Shown: positions 11,711 through 23,742, numbered from the stretch's first letter. The stretch is 64,000 nucleotides of DNA from Capronia americana (GCA_016110215.1 JADWQD010000011.1:1116001-1180000); one strand, 5' to 3'. Notes: generated by a model from the letters alone, not told the origin. Numbers and translations are program-made.

Positions 11711-13905
11711 ATGAATCTCAATCACCAGATGAGCCTGATGGCTCAGGCCCGTGCCCAGGGCTCCTTTGACACAGAAACGCTCGCTCAGATCATACATGGA
11801 GGCGCAGAAGCGCTTCAGCAAAAGCGCGGCGCCTGGTCCAGGGTAGAAGAAGCAGTTGGCGCTACCGATCCTGACCGATTGCCTGACCAGTACGCCCACA
11901 CGAGTAGGGAGGATCTCTACCGCGAAGGTCTGCAGACTGGCAAGGCAGCGTGGATCGATGGAGTCAAGCACGGCCACAGTCTCTTCGATGTGATAACCCC
12001 ACGTTACGGAATGTCCAACGCTAGTCCATTCGGAATCCACTACAATCTGTTTGGCAGGACCATCGACCTGATGGGCACGCCGGAACAGAAGCGGAAGTGG
12101 ATGCCATTGGTTGCTCAAGGCCGCGTCAATGGAGCGTATATTCAAACCGAGCTTGGCCATGGCTCCAACGTCGCCGGCATCCAAACCACGGCAACCTTCA
12201 ACCCTGTCGACGACACCATCGTGCTACATACGCCCGAGCTGGCCGCGATCAAGTATTGGCCCGGCTCTATTGGGTATTCTGCCACTCACGGCGTCGTCAT
12301 GGCACGTTTGCTTGTTCCCTCACCTCCAGGGACAGCCGCGGGGAAACCTTTCAAGGACTACGGAATTCACCCCTTCTTGATCCAACTCAGAGACCCGGAG
12401 ACTGGTCAAGCTACGCGCGGTCTCGAACTGGGAGACATCGGCCTGAAGCCCGCGTACAACCAGAACGACAATGGTTATCTCTCCTTTGACAACTTCAAAA
12501 TCCCGCGTACGGATATGTTGATGGGGCATTGCGCACTGGATTCAGACGGCAAATTTACGAGATACCTGCCTGCGGAGGCCGTTTATGGTACGATGCTGTC
12601 CAGTCGCACCTTCATCACTTTCGGCGCGGCATTCCAACTGGCATACGCTGTGACCATTGCGATCCGCTATTCGGTGGTGCGTGAGCAAGGCACCCTCCCC
12701 TTTGATACCCAGGGCAAGGCGTCCCGCGACATGCCCATCATCGCTTACAGGTCTCAACAATACCGCTTGTTCAGTCTCCTGTCCAGCGCCTACGCCATGT
12801 CGTTTGCATCGAAAATCACGCGGAAAATCCAGGACGATCTCGATGCGAGACTGAGGAAGGGGGACTATTCCACGGTCACTCATGCTCATGGCCTGATGGC
12901 GGGAGCAAAGGCCTGGTTCACCACTGTCGCCGCGGACGGGGCCGAGGATGCGAGAAAGTGCTGCGGCGGCCATGGATATCTCAACATTTCCGGACTGCCT
13001 GATATTGTGAACATGGTCACCGCATGCTGCACCCTCGAAGGGGACAACATGGTCATGTGGCAGCAAACCGCCCGCTATCTCATGAAGGTCATGGACGTGT
13101 TTGAAAACGTGCAGCCTCGGACGAGGTGAGTGACGCAACCTAACCTCCCCGTCGCCAAACACTGACCGAGTCCAGCCATCTCCCGCCCGAGATTGCTTAT
13201 CTCGCAAACGATCCGGGGACCCTCTCCCCAACACCCATCGACCCTGCGTCTCTCAAAGATTTACATCGTCTGTCAGCTATGCGAGCACACTACCATGTCA
13301 CGACCGCTCATACGGCCCTGAAGGAAGCCGTCAAAGAAGGCATGCCCAAACCACAAGCATGGAACTCGCACATGCTTCTTCTCATCCGCGCCGCGCACGC
13401 GCACATTTCTCACTTCGTGCTGTCCTCCTTTTACTCCGCTCTCCCAACCATCACCGACGGCAAGATCAAGCCTGTGCTCTCTCAACTCTGCCATCTCTTC
13501 GCCCTGACCCAGCTTTTCCCGCAGCTCCCCACCTCATCTCCCACAACAGCATCCCTGCCCCCGGCCTTCCTCTACCCGCGTTTCGAAATCATCGCCTCTC
13601 AACAGACCAACACCCTCTTGGAGGCAATACTACCCAACGCCATCGCCCTCACGGATGCGTGGGATTTTAGCGACGCAAGTCTGGCAAGCGCGCTGGGCTG
13701 CAAGGATGGGAACGTCTACGAGAGATTGATGAGTTGGACGAGGCAATTGCCTATCAATGCTCGGGCCAAGGAGCCAGGCGGCTTTGACACACGCGAGAGT
13801 TGGGAGCGATATATCAAGCCGGCTTTGCGGTTTGATCTGGAGCGCGGAACTGGCCGGAGGGCGGCAGACGAGCGATTCGGCGAAGGAATCAGAGCGAGGC
13901 TTTGA
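11711..13905 (+). CDS. Peroxisomal acyl-CoA oxidase
   Basis: Exons 11711-13125 and 13176-13905 give 714 residues; the 50-nt intron is GTGAGT...TCCAG with branch CTGAC. The enzyme carries out the FAD-dependent first step of peroxisomal beta-oxidation: acyl-CoA to trans-2-enoyl-CoA, with electrons going to O2 to give H2O2. Seen are the FAD-binding stretch TELGHGSNVAGIQTTATF, the substrate-side motif KYWPGSIGYSATHG, CGGHGY, and CTLEGDNMVMWQQTARYLM, whose glutamate (about residue 443) sits where the family's catalytic base is expected. A C-terminal ACOX domain follows. The protein ends in A-R-L, an accepted variant of the PTS1 peroxisome signal. Family proteins are usually about 660-720 residues, so it looks complete. 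The next gene to the right is convergent. Confidence 0.93.
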
Positions 13906-14830
13906 AGGAGATGCAGTGATGACTTATGCGCTATGGCACGGTGGTGATATGATTGTATCTCTTTCATCTTTTTCTTGCAGTTCGGGAATAGGAGGGCTCT
14001 CTTTGGGTGGATACACTGGACACTCCTTGACGTAGCATCGATATGTATATAAGTGGGCAGACTGCACCGGAGGATCTCATTGACTACGGACGATCTGGTA
14101 TCGGGGTGAAGGCAAGCCAAGGGCAAGTATTTCACGAATCCAGTACGCAGACTATGAAATATGACTCGACGACGGACGTAGAGATGGACTGATCTGTTTT
14201 ATTTTGTCCACGATGCGATCGCGACCGTCACCATCGACGACGACCATCGCTCGGCCAATTACCCTCGTCCTCGTCCTCGTATTAAGTGTGAATGACGGTT
14301 CAAGCGCCGATGGACATGACATGTCAATTCGCTCGTACAGTACAAAGCAACGACCTCGCTTAGTGATGGTGATGGTGATCGGTGATCGGTGATCAATGAC
14401 CACGAGAGGCGGAGGGACGGGTCCTTTCTCATTCTGTAGGACACAGACAGACACTTGAAATCCTCGTAAACCGAAACCATCTGTCTTCTGGCGAGCGAGC
14501 GGGGTTTTATCCCATCTACAGCCAAGATTGCTGACAGCAGGTCTTCGCATTCCCAACCATGTACTATTTCATAATGATGAAGGCACTTCCATACTAACTA
14601 TTTACGTGGTATTACTATATAAGATCGCATGCCATACCCCCCATAAATATACATTGCAAGCCTTACAAAAGGACTGAACTTGGCGGGGGCGCTTGAACGT
14701 CGACATCAACTTGACCGGCGCCATGTATACGGTCAGACTGGCCCTAAATCACTGGCTGCAACAACCAGATTTCCCTATGGAGCGAATGTCGCCGGCTACC
14801 TGGATTTACTTGCATCATATAGCTATGTAT
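13906..14830. other. Intergenic between acyl-CoA oxidase and the reductase gene
   Basis: About 925 bases between two converging genes. It is A+T-richer at 14560-14650. No gene is supported. Confidence 0.45.
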
Positions 14831-16035
14831 CTAGAGGGTGTAGACCAATTTCTGCCCACTGACCTTCCCTTTCCTCATCAAGTCCATTCCATCAAACACC
14901 TCTTCCAATCCTTTTCCTCGTCGAATCTGATGAACCTTCAACTTCTTCTGCGCCAACAACTGATCCACCTCCTCGACCCAACCCTTGGCGAATTCAAAGT
15001 GCGCCGGTTGACCCGGCTTGTCGTAGGCGGGTTTTTTCTGGACTGGTTCGCCCATGGCACTGTACGCGATGGACCAGGTGGTTTTGACGTCGGTCCGGGG
15101 AAACTTCACCGCCACGATCGTCCCGTACGTGCCGTCGGAGGAGAGAACTTTGCTGCACAGCTCGGCCGAGTTCGTGGTGCCGATGGTGTCCCACACGTAT
15201 TTGAGGTCGTTGTTGGTGTATTTCTGGATTTTCTCGATGCATTTCGGGTCATTGTAATCAAAGGTTTCGGCGGCGCCGAGTGACTTGACCAGGTCGAAGT
15301 TGGAGGCCGAACACGTGGTGATGGGGATGTAGCCGGCTCTGTTAGATTTTCCAGTTCAATGCATCAGCATAGATCTTCTTGGCCATCGGATAGGAAAAAC
15401 AGTCATTTTCAATCTGTTTGTGAAAAGGAGGGGGGACGAAAAGTTTCAGCAATGACAAAGGCAGCGAAGGAAAAGGGGAGCAGCAGGACAGAGAAAAAGG
15501 GAACTGACAGTTTCGCAAACTGAATCCCCAACACGCCCGTGGCAGAACTTCCACCGTAGATGAGAATGTGTTCGTTCTCCGGAGTTTGATCCTTCTGACT
15601 GGGCCGATTCAGTCCCATCTCATAAACCAGTCCCTGGCCACAAGTAACCACACCGACGCCCAACGTGGCCGCGTCTTCGAAGGACATATCATCCGGAACA
15701 CGCAGGGCGACGTCTGCTTTAACCGCGATCCTCTCGGCAAAAGCTCCGTCTTCGTGCTGCAACTTGTTGGCGCCGTGTGCGAAGCCACAGATTCGGTCGC
15801 CGACTTTCCATTGCTTCGAGTAGCCACTGCCTGTCTCCGCGACGACTCCAGCGAAATCACACCCTGAAAGCATTCCTTTCTCCTCGTTGAGGTAGTCGAT
15901 GTGTTTCCAGTCCGTCGGGTTGAGCGCCACCGCTTTTACGTCCACCAAAACATAGCCAGGTCGTGGTTGGGGGTAAGGTCGGTCGTGTTCCAGGACGGCT
16001 TTGCCTGGTTCTCCTTGCAGTACGATCGCTTTCAT
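14831..16035 (-). CDS. Zinc-type alcohol dehydrogenase-like / quinone or enoyl reductase (MDR family)
   Basis: Exons 16035-15509 and 15338-14831 give 344 residues. The 169-nt intron (GTCAGT...TAACAG) is longer than others here. Splicing yields GIQFAKLAGYIPITTCSASN, restoring the Rossmann fold; the dinucleotide-binding turn is YGGSSATGVLGIQ. The N-terminal GroES-like domain has DVKAVALNPTDWKH and GCDFAGVVAETGSGYSKQWKVGDRI. The structural-zinc cysteines of true alcohol dehydrogenases are absent, as in quinone reductases and trans-acting enoyl reductases (LovC/ToxD-like group). NADPH dependence and the substrate are inferred from the family only. No polyketide synthase is in the window, so a secondary-metabolite role is not shown. 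Confidence 0.85.
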
Positions 16036-16756
16036 GGCCAAGTGTTTCAGGAGATTTGTTTCTTGAAAAATTTCGAGACTGAACCTTTGGACTAGGCCTG
16101 ACCGATCAATTGACTGGTTGACTGACTGATTCCATGACTGATCCACGAAATCCGGTCATCGATCAGGCGAACAGGAACTGAGAGACAAAAAGGTGTATTG
16201 GAATATTTCCCTAACACAAATAATTCAATCAGTTATGATCATAAACCTTAATTCGGCAACAGTAAGAGAGATGGAGAAGTGCTAAATCGTAAGTATTACT
16301 CGCTTGACTTGTCACTCGAATCATCAGCGATGACATATCCTAATCAAAAGGTGGAAAACTCTCCACCGTGGGAATGCCGCGGATTTTTCTGGCGAAGTCA
16401 TAGATGCGCGCATAGGTAGATGTGTATATGTCGATTAGAAATTATCCTTGTCATTATGTTCATTACTATTACAAATGTGGCTGGGTGCACGGCACAGAAG
16501 GCGCTTCACAACGCCCGGACGGAGCAACCCATGGAATTCCCGCGGAGTAGTCGGATTTGGCGTGTAGGATAGGATAGTAGATCAGCTCTACACGAGGCGT
16601 CCAGATTTGGAGCTCATGGTGATTCCTGGCTTGATTTTCTTGTCAGACTGCCAGGACTGCTTGAAGGTTAGTTTTCTGAATGCTTTCATCAAGCATCGCG
16701 CGCAAGTCAAGCAGAGGCAGTGAGTGGCTCTGATCGCAAACAGCCCGAAAGTATCA
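16036..16756. other. Divergent promoter region, reductase / NmrA-like gene
   Basis: About 720 bases between two divergent genes, A+T-rich around 16200-16460. No gene is seen. The shared region could allow co-regulation of the two oxidoreductase-type genes. Confidence 0.45.
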
Positions 16757-17783
16757 ATGGCACGAAGCCGTGTGGGATTGTTGGGAGCATCTGGAGAGAC
16801 GGGAAGCTCTATATTGGATGGATTGATTGAAGATGCAGGGTTTGTATGACATCTGTCTTGTCCATCATCAGTCAGTGTTTCACGGCTGATTATTGCTTTG
16901 GCAGGAAATCATTGCACTTGCACGTCCAGCGTCCTTGTCGAACTCGGCCAACGTCGCAATCAGAGAGAGAGGTGTAGAGTTGCGTGCTCTGGATCTGAGC
17001 TCTTCTGAAGACTCTATCGTCGATGCGCTTGCCGGCATTGATATCCTGATATCCGCCATCGGGCCCCGAGCCCAGTTGGCGCAGATTCCACTTGCTTTCG
17101 CGGCAAAGAAGGCCGGAATCAAACGCTTCGTCCCGTGCGCCTGGGCGCCCATCGTTCCCGTCGGGGTCCACCGGTCAAGAGACCAGAAAGAAGAGGTCTT
17201 CAACCTCGTCAAACGCCTCCACGTCCCTTATACCATTATTGACATTGGATGGTGGTATCAATTCACATTGCCAAGGCTTCCGTCTGGGAAAATCGACTAC
17301 GCCCTGACTATACCAATGAAGACCATTCCCGGCGATGGTCATACGCTCACAGCCTTGACCGATGTGAGGGACGTCGGTAAGTATGTGGCGCGGGTCATCA
17401 AGGATGAGCGGACGCTCAATGCGATGGTGTTCGTCTACAACGAACTGTGGTCGATGAGTCGCGTCTACGACCTGCTCGAAAAAATGTCCGGCGAGTCCGT
17501 CAATCGAGAGTTCACCAGCACGCAGGAGTTCGAGCAGCAGATTGCCGATGCAGACGTCCGGCTCAATAAAGACCCGGAGGACGTGGCCGCTAGACAGCAG
17601 AAAGTCATTGCTCAGTATTATCTGTCTACCTTTATACGCGGCGAAAACACCCCCGAATTCGCCAGATACCTGGGTTACCTGGACGGAAAGCAGCTGTATC
17701 CAGATGTCAAGTTCAACACGTTCGAGAGCTACGTTGAAGAAGTCCTCAACGGCACGACAAAAGCTGCGTACCAAGATCGCTAA
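16757..17783 (+). CDS. NmrA-like / isoflavone-reductase-like NAD(P)-binding protein
   Basis: Exons 16757-16843 and 16905-17783 give 321 residues. The first exon of 29 codons supplies the Rossmann motif RVGLLGASGETGSS, which would be lost if only the long second exon were called. The intron (GTATGA...TTGGCAG) is 61 nt with a CTGAT branch. The join reads EDAGFEIIALARPAS. Further family features are ISAIGP, KKAGIKRFVPCAW and a DVRDVGKYVARVI stretch. NmrA-like proteins act either as redox sensors that bind NAD(P) or as atypical SDR reductases of phenolic compounds. The SDR catalytic Tyr-x-x-x-Lys is not evident, which fits the NmrA group. It faces the monooxygenase cluster tail-to-tail. Confidence 0.87.
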
Positions 17784-18136
17784 AGCACTTTCGTTCTTAC
17801 GCTCAAGTTTGGTGCGCCGACAAGGCAATTAGTGACTTGGGAGGAAACCGGCACCGCCAGTCCAAACTGACTCACAAAGTGCTTGTTTATTGCAGCACTG
17901 CCTGATATAGAAGGGTAGAGGACAAGTCTAATCCAAGAAATGTTGATCAACGCGCTTTTGATGGGTGTCTCAGGTAGGTCGATAGTCCTAATCCTGCAAT
18001 AGTCGAATGTCAATTCGTCTACATCAACCATTTACTTCAAGCGCAGTTCATGGGGATGTTGATTTGATTGCGTCGACGACTGTGTGAAACATGACAATCA
18101 CGAGTCCAGAAACTGTCTTGTATCATTCTGGCGTTC
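17784..18136. other. Convergent intergenic gap
   Basis: About 350 bases between the NmrA-like gene and the decayed transporter fragment. Nothing recognised. Confidence 0.4.
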
Positions 18137-18650
18137 TCAGACCACTTCCTTCTCCACCGCCACGTGCCCTCCCTGTTTAGATTCTGTTACAGCATCTGGG
18201 TAAACTTCGTCGACCACTTGTGTCGTTCTTTCTCCGTCACCAACAACTATCTGGTGAGTATTGTCGTCGACGTCTAAGTTTTCTGAGTAGACTGCAACAT
18301 GATCCTCGTCTCCGAATATCTTTGCAATCTCTTCGAGCGGGATGTTGCGAGTTTCTGGAAGCACAAAGCAATAGACTATGCCGCCGACGAAAGTAATGCA
18401 AATAAAACCGAGGAAGAATTTCCAACCTGTGACAGATTAGCTGGCAGAACACTTGTCAAAATTGGTTCTTGGTTATACTTGCCAATATGTTGGAAAGCCG
18501 TCGCCGAGACTTGCAGATACACGAGGTTGGTAAGAGCAAGCGCTGCAACGCAGAGGGAACAGCCCCTTTGCGCGAATGTGATTCGGAAAGATCTCGGTAT
18601 ACCATACATAACCGCATGAGTCGACTCCAATGCCATTGAATGCGAGAGAA
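18137..18650 (-). pseudogene. 3' remnant of an MFS sugar-transporter gene
   Basis: Only the last third of a sugar-porter-type MFS protein is present. From about 18650 downwards one reads FNGIGVDSCGYVWYTEIFPN and HIRAKG, the typical EIFP..IRAKG motif. Then the frame breaks by one base in the run around 18555. It resumes as LCVAALALTNLVYLQVSATA, crosses an intron (18427-18482, a GC-AG intron, GCAAGT...TCACAG), and ends with WKFFLGFICITFVGG, VYCFVLPETRNIPLEEI and an acidic tail. Upstream of the fragment an in-frame TGA occurs, and the first eight or so helices are absent; the flavin monooxygenase gene ends only about 80 bases away. The intact PETR...LEEI end and valid splice sites suggest the loss is recent. 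A sequencing indel could explain the frameshift, but not the missing N-terminus. Confidence 0.75.
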
Positions 18651-18732
18651 TCTCACAAAGTTCGCACAATGTAATGTCTCTCAGGAGTTTCCGTACTCTG
18701 TATTCATCTTGATCTCGGGTGCGCTGCATGCA

Positions 18733-20685
18733 TCAAGATACCACCAAGGAAGGATATCCTGCATTCTGCTCCGCATCGCACATGTCGAAATACGACGGAA
18801 ACCCTCCAAACCAGAATAGCGGACGCACAGGATTTCCAGGCACATTTGCACCAACGAACCAAGACGCCGCCTTTCCCGCGGACTCGGCCAATACCGTCGC
18901 GCTGAAGACCTCCTGTACGGTCTTGCTCCACCTGTCCATCGCTTCTCTCGAGGGATCCGCTGTACGGTAATTGTTCTTCTGGAGGTATGCCAGGCACTGT
19001 CCGATCCAATTCGCGGTATTGTCGAGGAGCACCGGAAAGTTGCCAATTGGAACTTGCGGACCGGCCATCATGAACATGTTGGGATAGCCTTCAACCATGA
19101 GGCCCAGGTGAGTCTTCAGCTGCACTTTCCACTCCTCGCCAAGCGAACGGCCTTCCTTGCCACGGACCGCCAACCTTGTCAAAGGCCCGGTGGCGACATC
19201 AAACCCGGTAGCATAGATGATTACATCGAACTCGAAGACGTCCGTATCGGAGCGCTTATCCTTTTTGGTGAGCTGAACGCCATGTGCGGTGATCTCCTTG
19301 ATTGGATTATCCTTGATATCGACCAGGGCCACGTTAGGTCTATACACACGCGCCTGAATTAGCAGCTATTCAAGTTAGACCAACGTTATTGGCATAAAGG
19401 AATGCGTTGGATCTCCACGAGAAAGGGGGGGAGGTTTCCGCGGGCTTACCTGTTGAACCTGCAATATGTCAGCCATGTGCAAATTCAACGCCATACACAC
19501 AGATGGTGGGTGCTTCACGTACGTTTCGTAGTACGAATGACCTAGGGGGGGCCTTTTAGCCATTAATGGATCCTTAGGGCACAGAATCTCGGCTGTAGCT
19601 TCGTCTCTGACGATTGCACGGATCTTGTCGCGGACGTAGTTGGACGCAATCGTATTTGCTTCTTTGCTGACAAGCAAATCGCAATATGTCTCGAACACGA
19701 ATCGGAAGCCGCCCACTTCCCAACCGTAGTCAAGGGCGCGCCGAATCGCAGCATCATCTTTCATGTCTTTCAGGAACACTTTCGAATCTACAATTGACAT
19801 GCCAAAAATTTCGTTTCTCGCCAGCTGCCACACGTGGTCGTAATTTTTCTTGATCTCATCCATCTGGTAAGAGCTTAGAGGGTAGTTTCGTGCTGGGAGG
19901 ACGTAGTTCGGCGTCCTTTGAAAGACGGTAATTGATGCAGCGCAATGTGCCAAAGTCGGAAGGAGTTGTACTCCGGTAGCTCCAGTGCCGATGAGACCGA
20001 TTCGCTTTCCGGTGAAGTCCAGGTCCTTCTTAGGCCACGCGGACGACACATACGACTCTCCTCTGAACTTCTCGGCGCCCACGAAAGGAATGTCGCGACC
20101 GACCGACAGGACGCCCACGGCAGGAATGAAAAATCTCGACGTGAGGGACTGGCCAGAGACGGAGGTGATGCGCCAGAACTGCTGACTATCGCACCACTCG
20201 GCGGATTTTACCCGAGTGTCGAACTGGATATGTTTGCGTATATCGAATCGATCTGCGACATGTTTCAAGTAGTCCAACATCTCTGTCTGGCCAGGGTAAC
20301 GTTCTTTCCAGGTCCAATCATTGTTCAGTTCGTTGGAGATGTTCAGGATGTAGGTCCAGCTCTCACTGTCGGTTCGGGCTCCCGGGCTGTATCGACAGAG
20401 TATCGTGAGAACATGTCGTACTTGTCTGTCAAGATGTGGGACAATCTTACTAGCAGTTCCAGTACCTTCATTTTCGGTCAGTTGTCTGTGTCAAGGCGTG
20501 AGGCTCATGGACACTCACCATGTTCCCCCAACTTCGCCCCCTTCCTCGAGTATTAGGAAACTCATGCCCAGCTTGCGTAACTCAATCACCATCCGCAGTC
20601 CAGCCATGCCAGCACCGACCACGATTACATCGTAATGGCGCGCTGTCTGTCCGCCCGGCGCGGGATCCTCTGTGCGAGAAGCCAT
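18733..20685 (-). CDS. Baeyer-Villiger-type flavin monooxygenase (five exons, two micro-exons)
   Basis: Exons 20685-20519, 20465-20451 (15 nt), 20386-19523, 19458-19450 (9 nt) and 19339-18733 give 553 residues with every frame closing. The micro-exons complete GGTWYWNCYPGARTDSESW and GHSYYETFNRPNVALVDI, both strongly conserved in the family. FAD-binding G24-x-G26-x-x-G29 lies in VIVVGAGMAGL, the NADPH-binding motif in GLIGTGATGVQ (194-199), and IIYATGFD is present. The Baeyer-Villiger fingerprint FxGxxxHxxxW reads F-R-G-E-S-Y-V-S-S-A-W, so the usual histidine is Val174. Known members insert oxygen next to a ketone, or oxidise N or S atoms; here the substrate is unknown. It diverges from the Zn2Cys6 gene at 21283, a typical regulator-enzyme pair. 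Confidence 0.88.
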
Positions 20686-21282
20686 GTTTGCGTTCGATTG
20701 CGCCTTGTGTTATCGACACATGTAGCCTCGTCGAGAAACGGTCAACAACTGTCTTATCTACCATTGCACAAGACTGTCCAGCGACGCAGAGATGTGCTGA
20801 TGAGGTCTGGCCAGGCACATGTCCGGCTCGTCCGCGGACTCTTTGGAATCCCATTGGTGACGGAATGTTTGTCCTGGCGCTCCCGACTAGAAATGGGTCA
20901 ATTACTGTAGAACTAGGGGCCTACTCCTAGCCAGCCAGGTAGGTAAGGGGATACATGTAACATGACAGTAAAATCTTCTAAGTCCTCATTCCCACTGCGG
21001 GGACCCCAGCTTTCCTGTTGTGGGCTCTAGCTGCCTATTTGACACCTGCCTATGGTGCCTATTACATAAGCATAAGTGCAAAGATAGCTTTGTCAGCTGT
21101 GTCCACGGACACTCCTTAGAAGACAATCATACAAGTCACACACACACACACACACACACGCTTCAAAGCGTAACATTTCCCTCCTTCCCCGCCCCAACAT
21201 CTGTCAGACTCGCGATCGCCGTTAGAATCAGATTGCTTTGAGATTTGAAACAACTTGTACTCGTGCTTTTGCTCGAACGCAA
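20686..21282. promoter_or_regulatory. Shared divergent promoter, monooxygenase / Zn2Cys6 regulator
   Basis: About 600 bases between the two start codons. No gene is seen. It contains a (CA)n microsatellite at about 21137-21158. Divergent regulator-enzyme arrangement suggests that the regulator binds here, but no CGG-N-CCG site was confidently picked out. Confidence 0.5.
21137..21158. repeat. (CA)11 microsatellite
   Basis: An uninterrupted CA dinucleotide run in the intergenic region, about 125 bases before the ATG of the Zn2Cys6 gene. Confidence 0.9.
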
Positions 21283-23742
21283 ATGTCCGCTCCTACAGGG
21301 TCTCAAGGCCGTGCTCAGCCTGCAAAGACCAGGCGACACCGACGGGATCCGGTATCGTGTGCTTTCTGTCGCGAGAAGAAGCTGAGATGCGACCGACTTA
21401 GTCCCTGCTCAAATTGCTATTATAGAGATCTATCTTGCAGTAACCAGGCAACAAGTCATTCGCAGAGAGGGTCTGCATCCGAGAAAGCAGCGGTTTTGGA
21501 TCGATTGAAGCAGCTAGAAGACACGGTCCTGAAGCAACAGCAGCTTCTTGATACGTATGAGCATAGCAGTACACGCTTCCACGCCCCAAGTGCGACGACA
21601 TCGTCGGGCGTGGAACACGCTCTCACCGGCTCCTACGCAGCAGACGGTTCTCGACGGCAACAAGCAGATCGCTTCTATGCAACACCAATCTCGGATTACG
21701 CCGAAGCCTTTCGAACTCTGGAAGATACAGGTCTACACCAAGATTCATGGCCTACTTCGAACAAATACAGCAGCTCCGCCCGAATTGTGAGTACTCGCCA
21801 CATCGCACTTGTGAGTTCTGATCCGGCATTGCGAGGCCTCGTCAAGTCCCGGCCCACCACCTCGTGTATGCTGCCATCCGAAGAAGAAGCATTGCTGCTG
21901 CTCGATTATTACCGCAACCACCTTCACGATTTACGGAACTTCCTTCATATGCCAACCGTGCTCAAGCATGTGACCAAGTGCTATGGAGATCTACGGAATG
22001 AACAGCCAGTACCACTTAGCATTCTTGCGTTGATTCTGAGCGTGCTTGCCAATTCATCGGCAATCATGTCACACAACGAAATTTGGGACGGCATGCCCTT
22101 CTCGCAAATGGATAGCACTCACGTGTCTACGTACTGGGCCACCTGCGCCTTAGATCTGCTCAACGTCATGCATCGCAAGCCATGCGACACAATCGAAGAT
22201 GTACAGGCAACAATACTTCTAGCATTCCATTCCGTCAACGCCGAAGGTTTCTCTGCAAGGTTGCATTACTTATTCGCCGTGGCGATTTCCAGAGCGCACG
22301 ATCTCCTAATACACAAAATCGATGCTGTATCGCCCACAAATCCAACAAACCCGATCGAAACGGAGATCAAACGCCGAGTCTGGTGGTATCTTGTCACGGT
22401 AGACTGGTAAGCAAATTCCTTTTTTCTCATTAGTGCCATTATGCTTACAAGTGCTTGAAGGATTCTCGCACTCTCTGGAGGACCTCAGGAAGGCACATAC
22501 TCTGTGCAACCACAACACATGGTGGTCAATCTCATCCGAAACGTGGATGACGAAGACTTGGATTCCGCAGACCAAATCAGAGATCGACCTCGTTCTGAGC
22601 CTACGAGCATGTCATACTACATCCAGCGCATCAGGTTGGCCGAACTCTGTCGCGAGGCCGCTGACCTGATTCCAATGTCTCACCACGTGTCAGCAAGTGT
22701 CGATTATGGAGCAGTCGTTGCTCTCGATATGCGATTCGAGGCGTTCCTTGCAGGGTTGCCTGTGTTCCTTCGGAATGATGAGGAAAGCATTCGCCAGAGC
22801 GTGGAGACGATGGCCACCCGTCCGCACATGAAGACCCAGCGCCAGGCCTTATTCATGACAACCAACGCCAAAAGGTGCAAGTTGCATCAGCCTTTCCTCA
22901 TCCGTGGACTGGTGCATGAGTCGTACTCCTACTCTCGCAATGCATCTTTGAAGTCGGCGCGCGCCGTGCTCGAAGAGAGTCGTCTGGGAGAGGCCAACGC
23001 ACGGGGCATAGATCCATGCGAATCCCATGCATTCCGACCCTATTTCATATACTACACCTTCATGGCCACCATCGTCCTGGTCATGGAATTGTGTGTCACC
23101 CGAAAATCTTCCTTGGTGGGTGACCAAATTCACGAGGGCGCCGAACTTGATGACGAAGAGACTTTGGTCACCAAGGCTGAAGTCATGGCGGCTTGCCGCA
23201 GTCTCCGTCAAGATCACAGCACCACCGGAATAGGCGCCATGTATCTTGCATCGTTGATGGACGTGCTCAGAAGGTTCAAGGTCAAGCTTCGGTCGGAACC
23301 TGTACGTAGCGTGGATTCTGGCCTGGCAGCTGAGCCGCGAGATAATCATACAGCCACAGCTCGGCGATTGCAGTCAGAAACTCTCGCTGGTCCATCGTAC
23401 GGCTTCGAGACGCCCTCAAACAGCTCACAACAGCTTCTGCCGCTGCCAGGACCGCCTGGACCAACTCCCGAATGGACAACGACCGGCCATACCAATCCAA
23501 ATACTATTGGTGGTGCTGCCTCCTCACCGTTAATGGACAATGCTGGATTTATGGACATGGCCAATGTGCAATCGCGGTCACTCAATCAACCAGTTACACC
23601 CAGCTCTATTCCGTCGGCGGGATTCAAAACCTCTCTTGCCGACTTTGACGATATTTGGAACGACTACGTTGAGCTAGGGCCGAGTCTTGACGGCTTACAA
23701 TGGGACAACCTCTTCTCTAGCCTAGAGATGGACATCATGTGA
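21283..23742 (+). CDS. Zn2Cys6 fungal-type transcription factor (cluster regulator candidate)
   Basis: Exons 21283-22406 and 22461-23742 give 801 residues; the intron is GTAAGC...CTTGAAG. The frame extends upstream of 21283 without an ATG, so this ATG is chosen. The N-terminal DNA-binding domain CAFCREKKLRCDRLSPCSNC continues to a sixth cysteine (C-x2-C-x6-C-x5-C-x2-C-x6-C), preceded by a basic KTRRHRR patch. A short coiled-coil-like linker (LKQLEDTVLKQQQLLD) follows. The fungal-specific transcription-factor middle homology region covers roughly residues 200-560 (LPSEEEALLLLDYYRNHLH; KRRVWWYLVTVDWILALSGG across the splice). The C-terminus is Ser/Pro/Gln-rich and ends in an acidic, aromatic stretch (DFDDIWNDYVELGPSLDG), a plausible activation domain. 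It is divergent from the flavin monooxygenase and is likely its regulator by position only. Confidence 0.9.

Noticed and set aside
21787..21835. Intron in the first exon of the Zn2Cys6 gene (GTGAGT at 21787)
   Set aside because: Its removal would shift the frame away from the well-conserved downstream LPSEEEALLLLDYY region.
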